From: Megaleporinus macrocephalus
Lineage: Eukaryota; Chordata; Actinopteri; Characiformes; Anostomidae
NCBI GenBank assembly: GCA_021613375.1
Contig: CM038703.1
Coordinates: 17,668,694 to 17,732,693 of the forward strand
DNA: 64,000 nucleotides
Direction of reading: 5' to 3'
Part shown: in pieces, positions 22,501 through 36,095 of the stretch
Layout: each line of letters begins with the position of its first letter
How positions within the stretch are numbered: the first letter of the stretch is position 1
Program-made: the position numbers and the translations under genes
Notes under the pieces: generated by a model
The model's database searches: none
The model's input: only the letters and a program-made list of their open reading frames with translations
Told to the model about the DNA's origin: nothing

Positions 22501-23944
22501 CAAAAGAACCATCTTACTCAGTACACATAAACACACAATGGACTGAGGCTCTCAATACACAGATTAATCTTTTTTTTACTGGACCCAGTAAACCACCACA
22601 GTGAGTTTAACAACAGGAGTCACATGTTTTGTGAAGTAGTCTGTGAATGCTTACTATTGTCTAGTGTCACTTGGGTGACACACACGGCGCTATAACACAT
22701 ACGACATTCCAGCCCATTTCAATTACATGCCAATAAAACTTGAATTAAACTAACAATTTGCATTGCACAGTGTGTAGAGAACTGAAAGGACAAATTCACA
22801 GACTCAAAGGCCTGACATGCAACACACAAACCCCCCTTGACTGAAACATGAATACATAAGCAGTTCCTCTTATTGTTACCAACAGTAATGCATGGCCTCA
22901 GCCCCAGCTTAAATCTGTTTGCCACATCAGCAGTCTCCCACTTCCCCAACGACAGATTTGTTTTATTGTGATACCAACTACGTGGACAAAGGCAATAGCT
23001 GGAGAATAACTCCCACTTTAAAAGTCTTTACATGAATGAGGCACTAGGAGAGAGTACTTACTCACAGTCATCTTGCTGTGGCCGATAATAGAAGACAGGG
23101 ACATTTTTCTCATAGAAGTCTTTGGCCGTTCTGTTTCCATTGGCTTTCATAAACTTCACATGATCAAGCCATTGGATCATATGGAACACAACAGTACTGA
23201 AGTTAATATGGAGCAAAATACTCTGTTACACAGCACAGGGTTGAATTAACCTTTTTTGTCATTCATCATTCGAGAAGCCTGAACATCAAGACCAGCAATC
23301 AAAGCAACACAACAGGTGAATAAGCCCAAGTATGCCACTTTACAATGAGATCAAAATGGGAGGCAAATACAAGGCAGGTAAATCAGTATAGCCTATATAA
23401 CTAACTACAATTTCCATACCTGCACAAGATCATCGTCCCAGAAGTCTAACCGTATGGATTTGACGCGGCTTACGTTGGATAGATTGCGGTGAGTTCCAGA
23501 GCAATTCAGACAGACAAAGATGCCAAGTTTATACGAAGCCCAGTCTGGGTCTGTAGAACAAATGAACAGCAGTTCAATTTAACAGACTCCACTATTCAAG
23601 CCGCAGCGTGGAGGGGGCCCTGCTAGCTGGTGACTATATAAAAACACGTTTACAGCATGACTTGGCTTTTGTACCGTTAGGCAGAGTAAATGATACATCA
23701 TGAGCACAATAAACAACAACTTCTATATATAACGGATTAGTTGTTTTTTTTAAGGTAGTCGACATATTTGATGTATGAAGCCCACATTATCCAAAACAAA
23801 CTCCATTAGCGGCGAAGCCGCTGAACAGCAGCAGGCTACAGCTAACCGTCCCTCACCTGGAGCTCCACAGTCAGCACAACTGCTGTTCTCTGGTAGCTTG
23901 ACCAAGTCCAGAAGAGCCTTTTTATTCTTCTCCCGATTTGCCAT
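16456..23944 (-). CDS. adap2: ArfGAP with dual PH domains 2 (centaurin-alpha 2)
   Basis: GTPase-activating protein for Arf6 that binds phosphoinositides at the plasma membrane. Exons: 23857-23944, 23420-23550, 23062-23153, 22408-22490, 19883-19992, 19501-19650, 18937-19020, 18428-18490, 17520-17597, 16616-16844, 16456-16484. Total 1137 nt, 378 residues plus stop, in line with ADAP1/2 (about 375-380). Seen: ArfGAP zinc finger with C23, C26, C43, C46 and the arginine-finger candidate R51 (CSGTHR); first PH domain from about 132 (GVLWKKGKDNGQFLKRKF) to about 236; second PH domain from about 256 (GYMEKTGPLQREPFKKRWF) to about 358. The C-terminus is short and basic (TEANIRRRR). The exon 3 donor was chosen as GA|GTAAGT because it keeps the family motif DDCEVLKEQW. 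ADAP2 rather than ADAP1 rests mainly on synteny with ATAD5 and RHOT1. Exon 3 has a weak polypyrimidine tract. Confidence 0.92.
16531..16573. repeat. (AT)n microsatellite
   Basis: About 21 AT units between the last two ADAP2 coding exons. Confidence 0.95.
17661..18302 (+). mobile_element. LINE (non-LTR retrotransposon) 3' end
   Basis: The plus strand encodes a degenerate reverse-transcriptase C-terminal tail (AQCITGTQLPTIESVYQKRC...), with what looks like an internal deletion before a stop near 17800. It is followed by an AT-rich 3' UTR and a terminus ending in AATAAAGTTGAATCTAATCT with tandem AATCT units (18281-18301). Tail wording and terminal short tandem repeat are typical of teleost L2-like LINEs. 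It is a 5'-truncated copy inserted opposite to ADAP2 transcription, between exons 8 and 9. Confidence 0.75.
20089..20511 (+). mobile_element. Interspersed repeat, left inverted copy
   Basis: This segment is the near reverse complement of 21968-22395. Both run from an ACAAGAAATG end to a GAAAAGCTTTT end. Both sit in the same ADAP2 intron with about 1.45 kb between them. Homology to known families was not recognised. Confidence 0.8.
21968..22395 (-). mobile_element. Interspersed repeat inserted at ADAP2 exon 4 donor, with 14-bp flanking duplication
   Basis: The segment is bounded exactly by two identical 14-base direct repeats, CTCCTGGTTTACCT, at 21954-21967 and 22396-22409. The right repeat contains the exon 4 splice donor of ADAP2 (AG|GTAAAC on the minus strand). 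Its body is inversely repeated at 20089-20511. The simplest reading is an insertion of about 428 bp with a 14-bp target-site duplication. Such length fits retrotransposon-type insertion, but no poly(A) or SINE box was seen. Confidence 0.75.
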
Positions 23945-24190
23945 AAGAGAGGTGGTTTAAAAAAAACGAAGAATAAACTTTAATTAGGTTATTCATTTAG
24001 GGCATTGGTGCCCAGTAGAATTTATTTACATGCAGCTTTCCATCCTCTTCGTTTGAACGGTGCTACTCCGCGAGCGCTGTCCGGTTAAACTCTACACTCA
24101 ACTGACAGCGGCCGAGGGGCGTGGCATAAAACAAGAGGCGGGCTTTCAGCGTATGATGCAGAAAAGTGGGCGGGTCCCACAGTTGTCTGT
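23945..24190 (-). promoter_or_regulatory. adap2: ADAP2 promoter region
   Basis: A GC-rich patch upstream of the ADAP2 ATG (GCGGCCGAGGGGCGTGG near 24110, GGGCGGG near 24167) carries several GC-box-like motifs in otherwise AT-rich DNA. Inferred core promoter of ADAP2; start site not determined. Confidence 0.5.
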
Positions 24191-26433
24191 CATCTGATGA
24201 GGCACAAAGAAAACAGATTACCCAAACAATAATTTGTTTCTTTATAATCTGTCACAGAGAAAAGCTTAATGTTCTTCTCTTTCTAAAATGAAACGGGTGT
24301 ACTATTTAAACATAACACATTCTAAATGTGTCTTTCTAAGTCTTTATACATACAATGCTGCAAAACCATCCCATTTAGAATTTCTGTCACCAAAACTAGG
24401 GAATTTACAAACATTTTCATTCAAAAAATATGTAAGATGACACTATTAATATGTAAGATTTTTAAGTTATTCTAAAATGAATTAAAATGATCAACAGCAT
24501 GTAATGAAACGACTATACATCAAAGACTGTTCACCAGCTGCTCTGAGCACAAACTGTTTTAATGTCTTGTTTAAAAAAAAAGTGTTGTGCAAAGCACTTA
24601 CTTCTTTCTTGGCAGCTTCTTATTCAAGATTCTGTTCCTTAAATGACACACAAAGTAACTGCTGTCTCCTAAGGTGAACTGGAAAAGTCAAATAAAAAGC
24701 TGACAAATACAAAGCCAACTTCAGGCTCTTAAAAAAGAGAGTTACATCTATTTTTTCTCCAAAAATTGAGATGGCAATAATTGTTTATTCAGTACATCAC
24801 TTCAAGATTGCCCTCAACCCTAATATACCACATTTTCATTGCATCAGTTTAATCTCTGATGAACCCCTTTATAACCAGCTCAGAGCTGATAGTGATTCAC
24901 TTTAGCAGTAAGTCTGGCTTTTATTTCCATATAAACAGATAAGGAAAAGAAACACATTTGCTCTCGCAAGTAAACAGATGCAAATGAAAACAAGCGACAA
25001 CAGTAACAAAACAAGAGCTAACATTGGCTTTCCTTTCCACTGCTGAAAACAGCTTTTAGTAAGAAAAGGCCCAAAGTTTGATGCTGAACTTTCTTTCTTG
25101 CAAGGAAATAGAGACATTGTGTGAAACATAAATATGACAGATTGCATCATTTTACATACTGCTCTTTCAAATCTGACTTTCACTAACAACATTTTTAATG
25201 ATATACAGTGTAAAACCATTTACATCCTTTTTAGAGAAAGAACATGTCAGCTAACTTAAGTCAGTGCTTATGATGACTGCTTAATAAATGAGATCGGTCT
25301 TTTAGAATAGGGGTTTCTTATCAGGCTGCAAGGCACATAAACAAAAATAAATATAAAAAAGGAATGACTCAATTCACAATGTGTTTTTGGCACACACAAG
25401 TCATAACTAGACTTCAGGGGAAAAAAAAGAATACAGCTTGTGTTAGATGTCTACCAAAGATTGATACTATACCATGATGCTTTTGTGTGTGATGTAAATG
25501 AGTTAAGATACATGCACAGTTTAAAACACAATTACAGAAATAAGAATACTGACCAAATTATATTACAAATGAGCAATTTACAGGCTTCTCGGAAAATACC
25601 AATCTCCTCTATCCGTTAGGTATGAGCTTTTAAAACAGACCTGGAGTACAGGATACCAGAGATTAGACAATGTTAACTGCAATTAAAATTTCTTTAAATT
25701 CTGCATAAAAAAGTTATGAATGGTCATTTCCATTCTTGTTTTTCCTCAACAAATGCAACATTCAGAGGGAAGAAGCCTGATATAGTTTAGTGTGAGAAAG
25801 GTAGACAGGTGAAGGCCGACTGTCACATTTAAATAATTACCTTCTCGGTGAGCCAGCAACAGTCACCACATAACACTTCACTGTAGTGAGGAATATATTT
25901 ATCATAGTCAAATTCTTAATGCAGTGAGAAACTGTAAAAAAAAATATGCAAGTTTATTGTCTTTGCTTTCTGTGAAAAATTAAATAGGGCAGTAAATTAA
26001 AATATTATTAACACTAATCAAGAGGTATTTAATTATATGGAAAACAAGTGAGAAATACAAACTCACAAAAAAAGTTTTGTGCCCAAGAACAAACTAGTGT
26101 CTTTTAATGTAAACAGGTGATAAGGAGTAAAACACCTAATTAATGGCCTTTATAAGAAATGCTAACAAAGTGTTACAATATATACACATTTTTCAGAGAA
26201 AACATGTTTTTTGACAAGTTGCAAGTCCAAATTTATTACTTGATAAAACATACGGCATGACAAAGTACAAAACATATGGATCTCCACACCAAGTCAGATA
26301 TAAAATAGAAGACAGTCAAGTACCGTCCACTAAGAAACATAAAACCTCACTGATTAGGGTATATTATATTACTGTACAAATGTATATTAACCAGCTGCCA
26401 CGAAAAGGCCGCCTCAACATGTGATTGGGTGAT
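24191..26433. other. ADAP2-ATAD5 intergenic region and ATAD5 3' UTR
   Basis: No coding exon recognised. In human the TEFM gene lies between ATAD5 and ADAP2; nothing resembling it was seen here. A minus-strand AATAAA at 26232-26237, about 200 nt beyond the ATAD5 stop, is a candidate polyadenylation signal. Confidence 0.5.
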
Positions 26434-29400
26434 TCAAGGAAAATCTGAGGCGAGGAGTTCAATAATGCTTTTAGGAAGATCAAGGTAAATTCCGCTGAAG
26501 TAGTGCATGAACCTGTGGAGAAAACGGAATACATATATAAAAACACAAAAACTACAAAAGAAACAAAAGCAAACATATTCATGTTGTTACACCCTCCCTT
26601 CCCCACATTGTATACTCAGAAGCAAAAAAAGACCTACTTGAATGCTCAATGGTTCGTGGTAAGACAGTATATTTAGAATACACAGAAACAGCCTCTGGTA
26701 CATGCATTATTTCTTTTCTTTTTTTTGTTCAGAGATGTGAAACCCACATCCTGTCCTTGCACATTATAAACATGATTTATCCGGAAGCTTTACTGTGTAC
26801 AAGGGCACATAATTATGTTTATAAACCTCCCCTGGCTGTCTGCACACAATTTCTGTTAACAGGAATAGGTTTACTGGGTTAAAATATGTGACAGTTTGTG
26901 ATCAACCCAGCGGGACCTGACTGCCTATATAGGGTTCGGACATCATTGTATTGGGCTCAGATCAGGTTTTTAGAGGGTTCTTACAGGCCATCCATTTTTA
27001 ACAGAGTTCAACCAGCATTTCTGTCTGCTTTAGTTAAGGTTTATTTTTTCTGACATGCAGGAGTCACCCTTCCTGCTCATGTAGTGAATTTAACACACAC
27101 ACATACATTATATATGTATATAGACATACACACACACACACACACACACACATATACTATATATACATATATATACTATATTTACACAGCACGGTGTTAT
27201 GCAAATTAATCTAAAATGTCTGTGATGCTGTTGAATAAAGTTTGATAAAAAAAAAATTGTAGCATAGTTTACACTGTTATATTATTGTGATCCAATTGTA
27301 ATTTAACAAAATTACACAGTAAGGAGAGCTAAACCCTGTCAGTTTAGGTACCTTGGGCAAAGATGGGCTGTTTCAGGTCAATTTGGGGTAGAATTTTGTT
27401 GTACTCTGGTCAGTTAAAGAGCCAAAACTTGATACCGTGAAATAGGTGGGCTCAGCTTCTGCCACAATTTTGTTGCGTGAAACACCATGTGTCAGGTCAG
27501 GCTTGGGCAGAAAACTTTTTATTTGGGTTTAAACCAAAATATTAGACCCATTTAAAGCTTAATACCACAGCAGGGCTGAGCACAAAACAAACAATGCGAT
27601 TTCTTAGTGAGTTCTCACCTGCGTTTGACCTTGCCTTGCTCCTTCAGTCTTTCTGATCTGCAGATAGTGCGCAGAGATGGCATGTAGTCCACTGTGGCTG
27701 CCACTCTATTTCCCAGTGTGCTGAATGACCGGTTGGTGAGAACTGTGCTCATTACCTTTTTTCTTGTCTCAATTACCCTGCAAAGCACAAGACATTATGA
27801 TACCAATTCCGTTTACACTGACACTTAAGTACATCAAGTTTCTCATTTGTATTCTGTGAATACTAGGATTTTGTAATAACAAACACGATATAAACTGATG
27901 CTTTTGGGGGAAAAACAAACATTTTATACAGTTACACATTACCACCTGGTCTAGGGTCAGGCCGTAACAGAAATATGACATTCTGGGTTCTCTCCTTTGA
28001 CCTGACTTAGAAGAACTCCTGCCCAGACCAGCCTGGCACTACTCTTCACTTCACCCGTCCCATTTTGTTACACATTTGTTAAATAAACTCGTTTTTTTTT
28101 TTTAAACAGTGTCCGATGTCTGGCAAAGATCAGGGAAGAGAATCCACTCTCAAATTACAGCCTGAACCAAGACTAGGTTGTAACACAATTGAAAATTCAC
28201 CAAATTAACCCATTTACAGAAACTATTAATACAGTGTGAAATCCTCACCTGGGTTCACACAGTGTGCTGTCAGCAAGGCTGAAACTTTGTCTGTGTGAGG
28301 CAACAGGAAGGGTCAGCTCCTCCACAGCTTCACTTCTGACTTCCTCCTCAAGCTCCTGGGCATTATGCCAGGCCTCAGAAACCTTAGCTCTACATTTACA
28401 AAAACTCAAACTTTCGATCACAGCACTGATTTCTTCCAAGTTGGAACCACCATCCATATAACCTCCACACTCCAGGCGAACTTCATCAGTCATTCCACTC
28501 TTGATCTCTGCTCCAGTCCAGTCATATGCCTGTGATCTACAAGCACCCTCTGTCTGAGGAGGCCGGTAATGCAGAGAAGAGTCAAGGAATGACATGTGGT
28601 CCAAATATTCAGCTAATGAGGTCAAGCACTGTGACACAGGCTTACTCCTCTTCCGCTCTGCTTCAGACAGCTCGACCCTCCTCACAGAGGTGGCTTTAGA
28701 AGACTGTGCCCTGTGAGCAGCCTCATTCTGCACTTGCTTTGTGTCAGGATTTCCAGCAGGGTCACTGCCAGGTTGTGGCAGAGACAAGAAGCCATCTTCT
28801 GACTCTGAGTCTGACTGAAATACACTTTTATCATCCAAACACAGCTGCTTTTTCCGTTTCATCCTGGAGGACACTTTGAGAGGGCTCATGTCATCAGAGT
28901 GTTCCTCCTGCTGTGCTACACTGCCATGTCTGACTAGGTGACCAGGCTGTGGCTCAGGGTTGGTTGCTGTCCATGGTCTAACAGTGGGCTCTGGAAAAGC
29001 ACGGACAGGCAAAGGCAACAGCACCTCCATATTCGAGTATAGCAGATTCATACCTTTTCTTTCAGTCTCTGAAAGGAGACCCCAGCAGCTCATATTCTCC
29101 ATAACTGAAGGTTCACACTGAAAGATACCAAGTATGAAAGGTTTGACTAAACTTGGCTCAACAATGCCCAATGAAAAAAAGAAAGAAATAAAAACTTAAG
29201 AAAGTAACTCACCCTAAGCAAATCCTCTACCGTCTTTCCTTGCTGAATATTCAAGAGCCCCAACAAAGATTCTGTGCATCCAGTATGACAGGGTGGTAAT
29301 AGTTCACTGACAGGAACATTTTCCACTTTAACAGCATCTTCTTTCACCTTACACTCAGAAGCCCCTGAGAAAAGAATTATACAACAATAATAAGAATAAG

Positions 29401-32400
29401 AAATAAGAAACACAAATATACATTAAAAATAAAATTAAAACAAAAAGCGCAGTTTTATTTTTTAAGGACATTCATAAATTTACCTGATAAGAGCTTCTGG
29501 TGTCCTCCACCACTGCAAGCCCAGAACTGCAGGTGTAGAAGGCTCTGCCGCACATCGCATCTATTCCAGTGTAGCAAAGATGCTAAGTCATGCCTGTCAG
29601 TCCACACATTTTCAGCCAGACATAACAGCTGCAGATAACTTGCCACATTCACCTGAGGGCACAGAGAGCGGTGAACCAAAGACCAGTCCCACATTCCAAA
29701 GTTAGAGATTTTTCAGGGACAATCCCATAAAAAGGCAAACGATGATTGGTCTTACCACAGAAGGAGCTTTGAAATGGATTTCATCAAAGCATCCATCAAA
29801 CATTGCACTGAATGTAGGATCTGAACAGGAAGGAGTTCCAATGTTACTACATTAAAAGAGCCGATATACTTCATTACCAACTAGGTACTATTTTGAAACT
29901 AACCACTGGTTGTCAGGATGACTGGTCTCTTGGTTGTTGTCATGAAGGTTTTAACAGCTGCCAGGAAGCCAGAATCATCATCAAATATGACATCAACCTC
30001 TTCAAATAGGATTAGAGAGGTGGCCGTTCTCTTGCCCTGCTCTTCAGTTGTGGGTTTGGTGTCCGGCGGAAAAGTCACAGGCTTCTGAGTCTTGCAACCA
30101 CTTTCGCTCACTTTGGCAACTTTCTTGGAGCAGACTTTTTCAAGAAAGGGAAATAACAGGAAACCATAACAATTTAAACCACCATTTAAGACATTTCTGA
30201 GATCAAGCTATTCATATATTCAATATTTAACTGGACTAGGAAGAAGGGATATGTGGGACATACACACACACATTACATACATATATACACACACACACAC
30301 ACGCACACAAAACATACTGTTTGAAAAATATTACCTGTTTGAGCCTTCTTGTCTTGATTTTCAGCAACTTTGCCTGTGGGCCTCCCTCCCACTTTAAAGA
30401 AATTGGCCAGTGAAGTTGGTGCCAAGCCACCTTTCCTTGTAGCACCTCGCGGGGACTGAGGGGGTTTTCTGGGAGAGGACACAACTCTTCTAGGGGAATT
30501 AACCTTCCCTATGATTAGAAAAGCACAAAACCATATAAACTGTGAATAAACACTCACAGACCACAGAGGTTTAGTTTCAAGAAGGACTAAAGTTTTTACA
30601 TACAAAAAACAAAACAAAACAAAGCTATTTTGTACAGTGTCTACTCACTGGGTGAGGAGCCAGGTTTGATTGTGCTACTGCTGCTACTGTAACTATTAAA
30701 ATAGGTGGGTTTATGAGCATTGACACCCTGGATGTCTACTTGGTGAGACTGGGTGGCCTCTTTCAGCTGAGATAAGATCTGACGACCACTTCGCTGAGAA
30801 GAGCAGTTTACTTCAAACACCTAGGGCACAAAATTAAAATACTTTCACTTAATCATATATTTAAGACATAAGTAATCAAAATAAATATATTTGTCAAGGG
30901 AAACACAGACCTTGAAGCCCAGTTCTTGGGCGCAGGCATACACAGCAGCAGTCTTGCCTACTCCAGTGGGCCCTGTAATGAGCAGTGTATTACAGAGCAG
31001 GTCCTCTTCATCCAGCTCCTCACAGTCACCTAACCAGGAGTCTAGAGTCACACAGCATGGTTAGAAACATACAGGCAAATGTAACTAAAAGTAGATTTTT
31101 TTTCATTTAGATTTTTTTTTTTAGGATTCTACCATTACTGTCATCCTCTTGCTTCTTCTCCTGCTGTTTCCTTCTCTCTTCCCGGTCAGCCCTGAGTTTC
31201 CACTCCTTCAACCAGCTAATAATAAAAATGATTACTTTAGACAGTACCTTCCCATTTCATGGTATCATTTCTCAACAGTACTTGCAATAAGACACTCATT
31301 CAAACAGGTTCATCAATGGTCTTACACAGTACAGACCTGTGCAACTTTCTAACAGAAGCTGTGTTTCCAATGACATCATTAGAGTGCTGTGGTTGGTACT
31401 TCTCAGTCCACAGCACATCCTCCCTCACACCATCTGGGGAAATAAGTTATATACAGTCACAAGGTGAGCCTGAGAGAAGAGGAACTTTAACTAAACAGAA
31501 TTGATAATGGACAGATGCAATGGCACCAAAAATGAAACAAGAAATAAATTACTAAATAAAATAAAATAAATAAATCTCTCAGTATGTCCAACACAATGTT
31601 GTGGAAAATCTTGTACACAACTTTTTCTTTACCTGCAGTGCAAGCAGTCTCTGAGGAAGGAGAATCAAGTATAATCACAGAGTCACACTGGATTTCAGGA
31701 GTGGTCACTACTGCAGGCTTGGACTCCTCTGCCTGCTTGTTTCTCAGCGATCGTCTCCTCTGACCTCTGCCAGGTGCCACAGAGCCAGCTGTCTTTGGTG
31801 CTGCCACACTTTCTGGGCTTGGGCTCTCAGATATCACTATGGGTTCTTCCTCCGTGTGACTCGACTTCTGTTTCTTAGCCAGCTTACTTGATCTGTCTCC
31901 CTCGTCTATACGTTTACGTTTTCCTCCAACAGACTTAGTGGAGCCGGCAGGACATAGTGTTTTAGATCCACACTCTGACTCTAAAAATATTAAAGAAAAA
32001 AGGAAATAATTTACTCACATAAAAGACATGCTTTTTTCCGCATTTCTGCGATATCTCATGAGATTACAGAATTGTTCTAACCTGCAGAAGCAGCTGTCTG
32101 TGACAAATAGTCTTTGTGTCTCTTTAGGAACCGTGTAAAATATCTCTGGGCAGGAAAGGAAGGATTGGATTCACTAATTTTTTCCAAAAGACGCTGTCTA
32201 ACGGGCTCAGTAAAATCTGCTCGCCAGCCGGACACCTGAAAATATTCAAGAGAAATTACTCCTAAACAAAATAAATTGTCTAAATACTTTAAAACCAAAA
32301 ACCTAATGTAGGTTTCAACAAGTGTGCATTAAATGGAGTATAATTGTCAAATTTACAGCAAAATCTACAATATGCTTTTATTTAATCCCACAAACTGACA

Positions 32401-35400
32401 ATCTACCTTTTCTCTGCAGGTCCGCTGAGCAGGTAGAGCAATGAGTCCTGCAATACCAGTCACAGACACCTGTGGCATCAGTGCGGACTGGTAAAACTCC
32501 TTCAGGCCACTCAGTAAAGAACTTCTAGGCCAGGGGAGGGTCCACATAAAACAATCTGTCCAAAGCAACAACAAAGCGAAAATGTCTATTTGATAGTAGC
32601 AACGACCAGCTACACACTTTAGTTATAGAAGCATTGGCTCACCTATTGCCATCTGCTGGACATGCACAACAGGTTGGAAAGAGGCACAGGCCTGAGTGTA
32701 AGCTTCTCTGTTGGCCGCAGTCTTGGCAATCTGCTTTTTAAAAGACTCTGGTAGGCCACTCTTCAGAAATTCCCTCTTCGCTCTAAATTGTTCGTCATCT
32801 TGAGAGTTTTCTGAGCCATCACGACTGTGGGATTTTAAAAAGAAGAGTTCTCTACTAAAACAACATTTTTTTCTCTTTTGGAAGATAGAGATGAGTTAAA
32901 AGACTTTTAGATGCTTTCTTTTTGTAACTGTTTTTAAGGTAATACCTGCTGTCATCAAATATTGAGATCACCACGGGTTTCTGGGCTTTTCTTTCCAGAA
33001 ACATTGGTGCCAGTTTGGAAGCTGCAAAGAGCAAAAGCAAATCAATATGAAAATAAGTCATCAATTTCCTACATCAATGAAAAATACAAACATTTTTAAC
33101 TAGTGCTTTACCTGGAACATTCTTTGAAACCTTGTTAGGAGGCATATTTTTGCCTAAGACATCATTCAAACTGCGTAGTTTTTTCTGCCTTTGGCTACTT
33201 TTTTGAGATGTAGGTGTAGGGCTGCTCACAAGATCTTCCACAAAGACTACAGAGTCCTGAAAAACAAACAGTTCAATAAAGCAAGGGTGTCAGACAAAAG
33301 AATTTCATACAGACACTGTAATGAAGCCAATATAGAGTATAGAATCTAAACCCGTATATAAACAAGACAAAGGCTATACCTCATCCTCGCAGTAATTCAT
33401 TTTCTCACATTCTTTTCTCCTTGCAGAACGACGCACAGTGGACTCCTCCCCTGCTGCAGTTTGTTTGCTTTGCTGAAGTGCTTTGGCTTTCTGTACCAAC
33501 TTTTTAGCTTGTTTCCTTTTTTTCAGTGAATTTGATTCCTGAAAAATGTTTTCAATTGACATTAATGTTAATTAATGAAAAAAACTAAACACATGACACA
33601 AGTAAAGAGAAATATGAGTTACCAGCACTGAAACAGGACTTGATATTACGAAATCCCCAGCTTTTGTGGCAGACGATGGAAACACTCTAGTAAATTTCAT
33701 TCTGGTTGAAAGAAAAATGTAATTAGGTAAAAACAAACAAGCTAATATATCATATTTATGCTTAAGATGCCAAAGTCAAAGACATCAACTGGAACCCACC
33801 TGATGGGGCTTCCTCTTTTTTTTGGAGAGAGCATCTCAGCCCTGTAAACTTTCTTTTTGGGCCTGTGAGATTTTGGGGTAGAAACTACAGCTGGGTCATC
33901 CTGAGATAAAGATTTCTCTGCGTTCTCTTGGCCTCTTGTTTTACGAGGTGATGGATTCTTTTCAGGCACAGAAGCTGCCTGTCTGCGTGTGCTCTCTCTT
34001 GTAGACCTCCTTAGCTCCTTGGCAGGTTGTTTTTTATCTTTATCAACAGAGCCACTCTCAGTGTCCACCTCCATTGATGTGGGAAGTTCCTCTTGTGTTG
34101 AAGTAGGTGCTGGTACCTCTTCAGACGTATCTTTCTGTTTTTTCCTCCCAGCCTTTCTGCACCGCTTGTTCCCAACGCTGCTAGAACTGTTTTGCTCTAC
34201 ACTCTGTTTTTGATCTAAGCTAGGCTCATCAGTTTTGCTCTCAACAGCTTCATCATTAGGCTCCTTCTCCACTATTTCAGGAGATTTTTCCTGGATTTGT
34301 TTTAGTTTTCCTTGGCCCTTGCTGGTTTTACCTTTAGAGCCATCCACACAAGGCTGCTTGAAGGCATTCATGAACTGTTTCCTTTCTTCCTGGGTACACT
34401 TAGGTGTACAGCTGGATTCAACCACAGCAAGCTCCAAGTCCTCTTCATGAAGAACAACGTTCGATTTCCTCTTCAGATCAGGTAGAATGTCTACAGTCCC
34501 CTGAGAATTGGCAGAGGAAGACGTCTTGCTCTCTTTTGCTTGGCTTTCCTTTTTATTTCTACTGAAAATTGATGCTACTCTTACTTCAGGGCTCTTAGCT
34601 TTCTCATGATTTGGGGAGAGAGAATGTACTTCAGCTTGTACTGTAAGGGTTCTTGGTGACACCTGTGGAGCTGGAACAACTTTATCACCTGTGTCATCAC
34701 ACGACGTATCATCAATTATGATTACAGCAGAATGTGTGTTTGGCTGAGTATTTGTAGCATCTTCTTCCTCCACCTGGCTCTGACTCTGTAAAAAGTCCTC
34801 AAAGGACACTGTTACGGTGCTGCTATTCAGCAGGGAACTCTCATCCACATTGACTTCCATACTAGCATCATGCAGAGACTTTTCCTGCTCTGCACATGAG
34901 TCACTCTGGCTGACTCTTGCCTTCCTGCATTTATGCACCGCAGACTTTATATTTCTACTTTTCTCCTCTCCAAGTGATTCGTTATCATTACTTAAATTAT
35001 CACCATCCCTGTTTTGACTCCCCACCTTCTTACTTTTATGAATTTGGAGCATATCCTTCACTTTTTTTTCAGTTGCACAGGTATCTGTGTTATTCTTTCC
35101 TATAACAGACTCTTCATCGAAGCAGATGTCATTGCTAATCTGAGACAGCAGGGCTGCAGTGTCACTACCAAGCACTGAACAGTTGCCACCTTCCTTTACC
35201 AAAGATTTTTCTGGGCTCTCAAACGATGTACAGTTTGCAGTGAGCACCTCCTGATCCTCTTGTTGCTTGCTTTGCTCCTTAGGTTTCCTGGTACGTTTCT
35301 GCCTTTGTATTCTCCCCAGCTTAGGAGAGACTTCCTGACACTTGAACGACTGTGTAGACTGAAGGGGACTGTTCTTTTGCAAAGAGACGATCTTTTCCTG

Positions 35401-35699
35401 AGCGGGTGATGTTTTTGAAAAGTAATCCATTATGTTGTTTGTCCGAGGTGGAGAGAAAGGCTTTTCCGCAGCTTTTGGTAAGGGCATGAAGTAGTTTGTA
35501 ATAGTCTTCGTAGGTGGGGGATCATCATCTTTTCTCAACTTCTTGCATGGCTGGATAAACAAAAACTGTTGTTTAAAAACTCCTTATCAAAAGGTTTAAA
35601 AATAAGTAAACAATCAATAAGTCAATAAACAACACAGTGACAAACCTGAGTAGCCTCAAAATCTTCAACCACAGCTGCCATAGCAACAACGCCAGCCAT
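26434..35699 (-). CDS. atad5: ATPase family AAA domain-containing protein 5 (PCNA unloader, Elg1 homologue)
   Basis: Large subunit of an RFC-like complex that removes PCNA from DNA after replication and helps USP1-UAF1 deubiquitinate it. Exons: 35646-35699, 33800-35550, 33623-33701, 33380-33538, 33112-33256, 32946-33021, 32643-32824, 32407-32555, 32082-32235, 31633-31980, 31337-31433, 31133-31215, 30911-31041, 30649-30820, 30335-30508, 29904-30134, 29756-29820, 29484-29652, 29213-29364, 28249-29117, 27619-27777, 26434-26512. They total 5478 nt, 1825 residues (human 1844). Seen: long basic disordered N-terminus with two aromatic motifs ITNYF (35-39) and IMDYF (58-62); a conserved block (KRKSNVV..EEDLELAVVESS) matching the region tied to UAF1 binding in human; Walker A GPTGVGKT (1116-1123); Walker B LILFEEVD (1292-1299); C-terminus ending LASDFP. 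Nuclear. The start codon follows an in-phase spliced 5' leader (acceptor near 35728). Confidence 0.95.
27091..27180. repeat. (CA)n/(TA)n compound microsatellite
   Basis: Mixed CA and TA dinucleotide tracts in the last ATAD5 intron. Confidence 0.85.
30259..30309. repeat. (CA)n microsatellite, interrupted
   Basis: CA units broken by ATAT and CG, just beyond the donor of the ATAD5 exon at 30335-30508. Confidence 0.85.
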
Positions 35700-36095
35700 A
35701 GTTGATGTTGATCCCCAAATTACAGTTCTGTGGAAGGTAATATTACAGCGCCAACAAAATCAGCTTCATTTGTGTCAGAAGAAAATAACACTTTTAATGC
35801 ATGTAAGCTACATTTATGTCAAAGAGGCTATTCTATTTTCAAAGACAATATTTTTTCAAAATAACTTTTTAATAAACAATAAACAGGAGTAGTTATACTG
35901 TAATGATGTACATTATTCTATACAATTAACGAATGTATAAGAATAAATAGTCTATTATGCCACCAGTACATGTGAACTCATGCCCTCGTCTGTTTATAGG
36001 CTGAGAAGTAGCCTGGACGTGTTTATACTGTACTGCATATGTATAATGGTAATAAAGTTGAAGTGAATTGGGGAAAAAAAGTTATAGACACTCAC

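Noticed and set aside
30273..30617. Open frames that read through the CA repeat
   Set aside because: These are the ATAD5 exon 30335-30508 extended into its introns, not separate genes.
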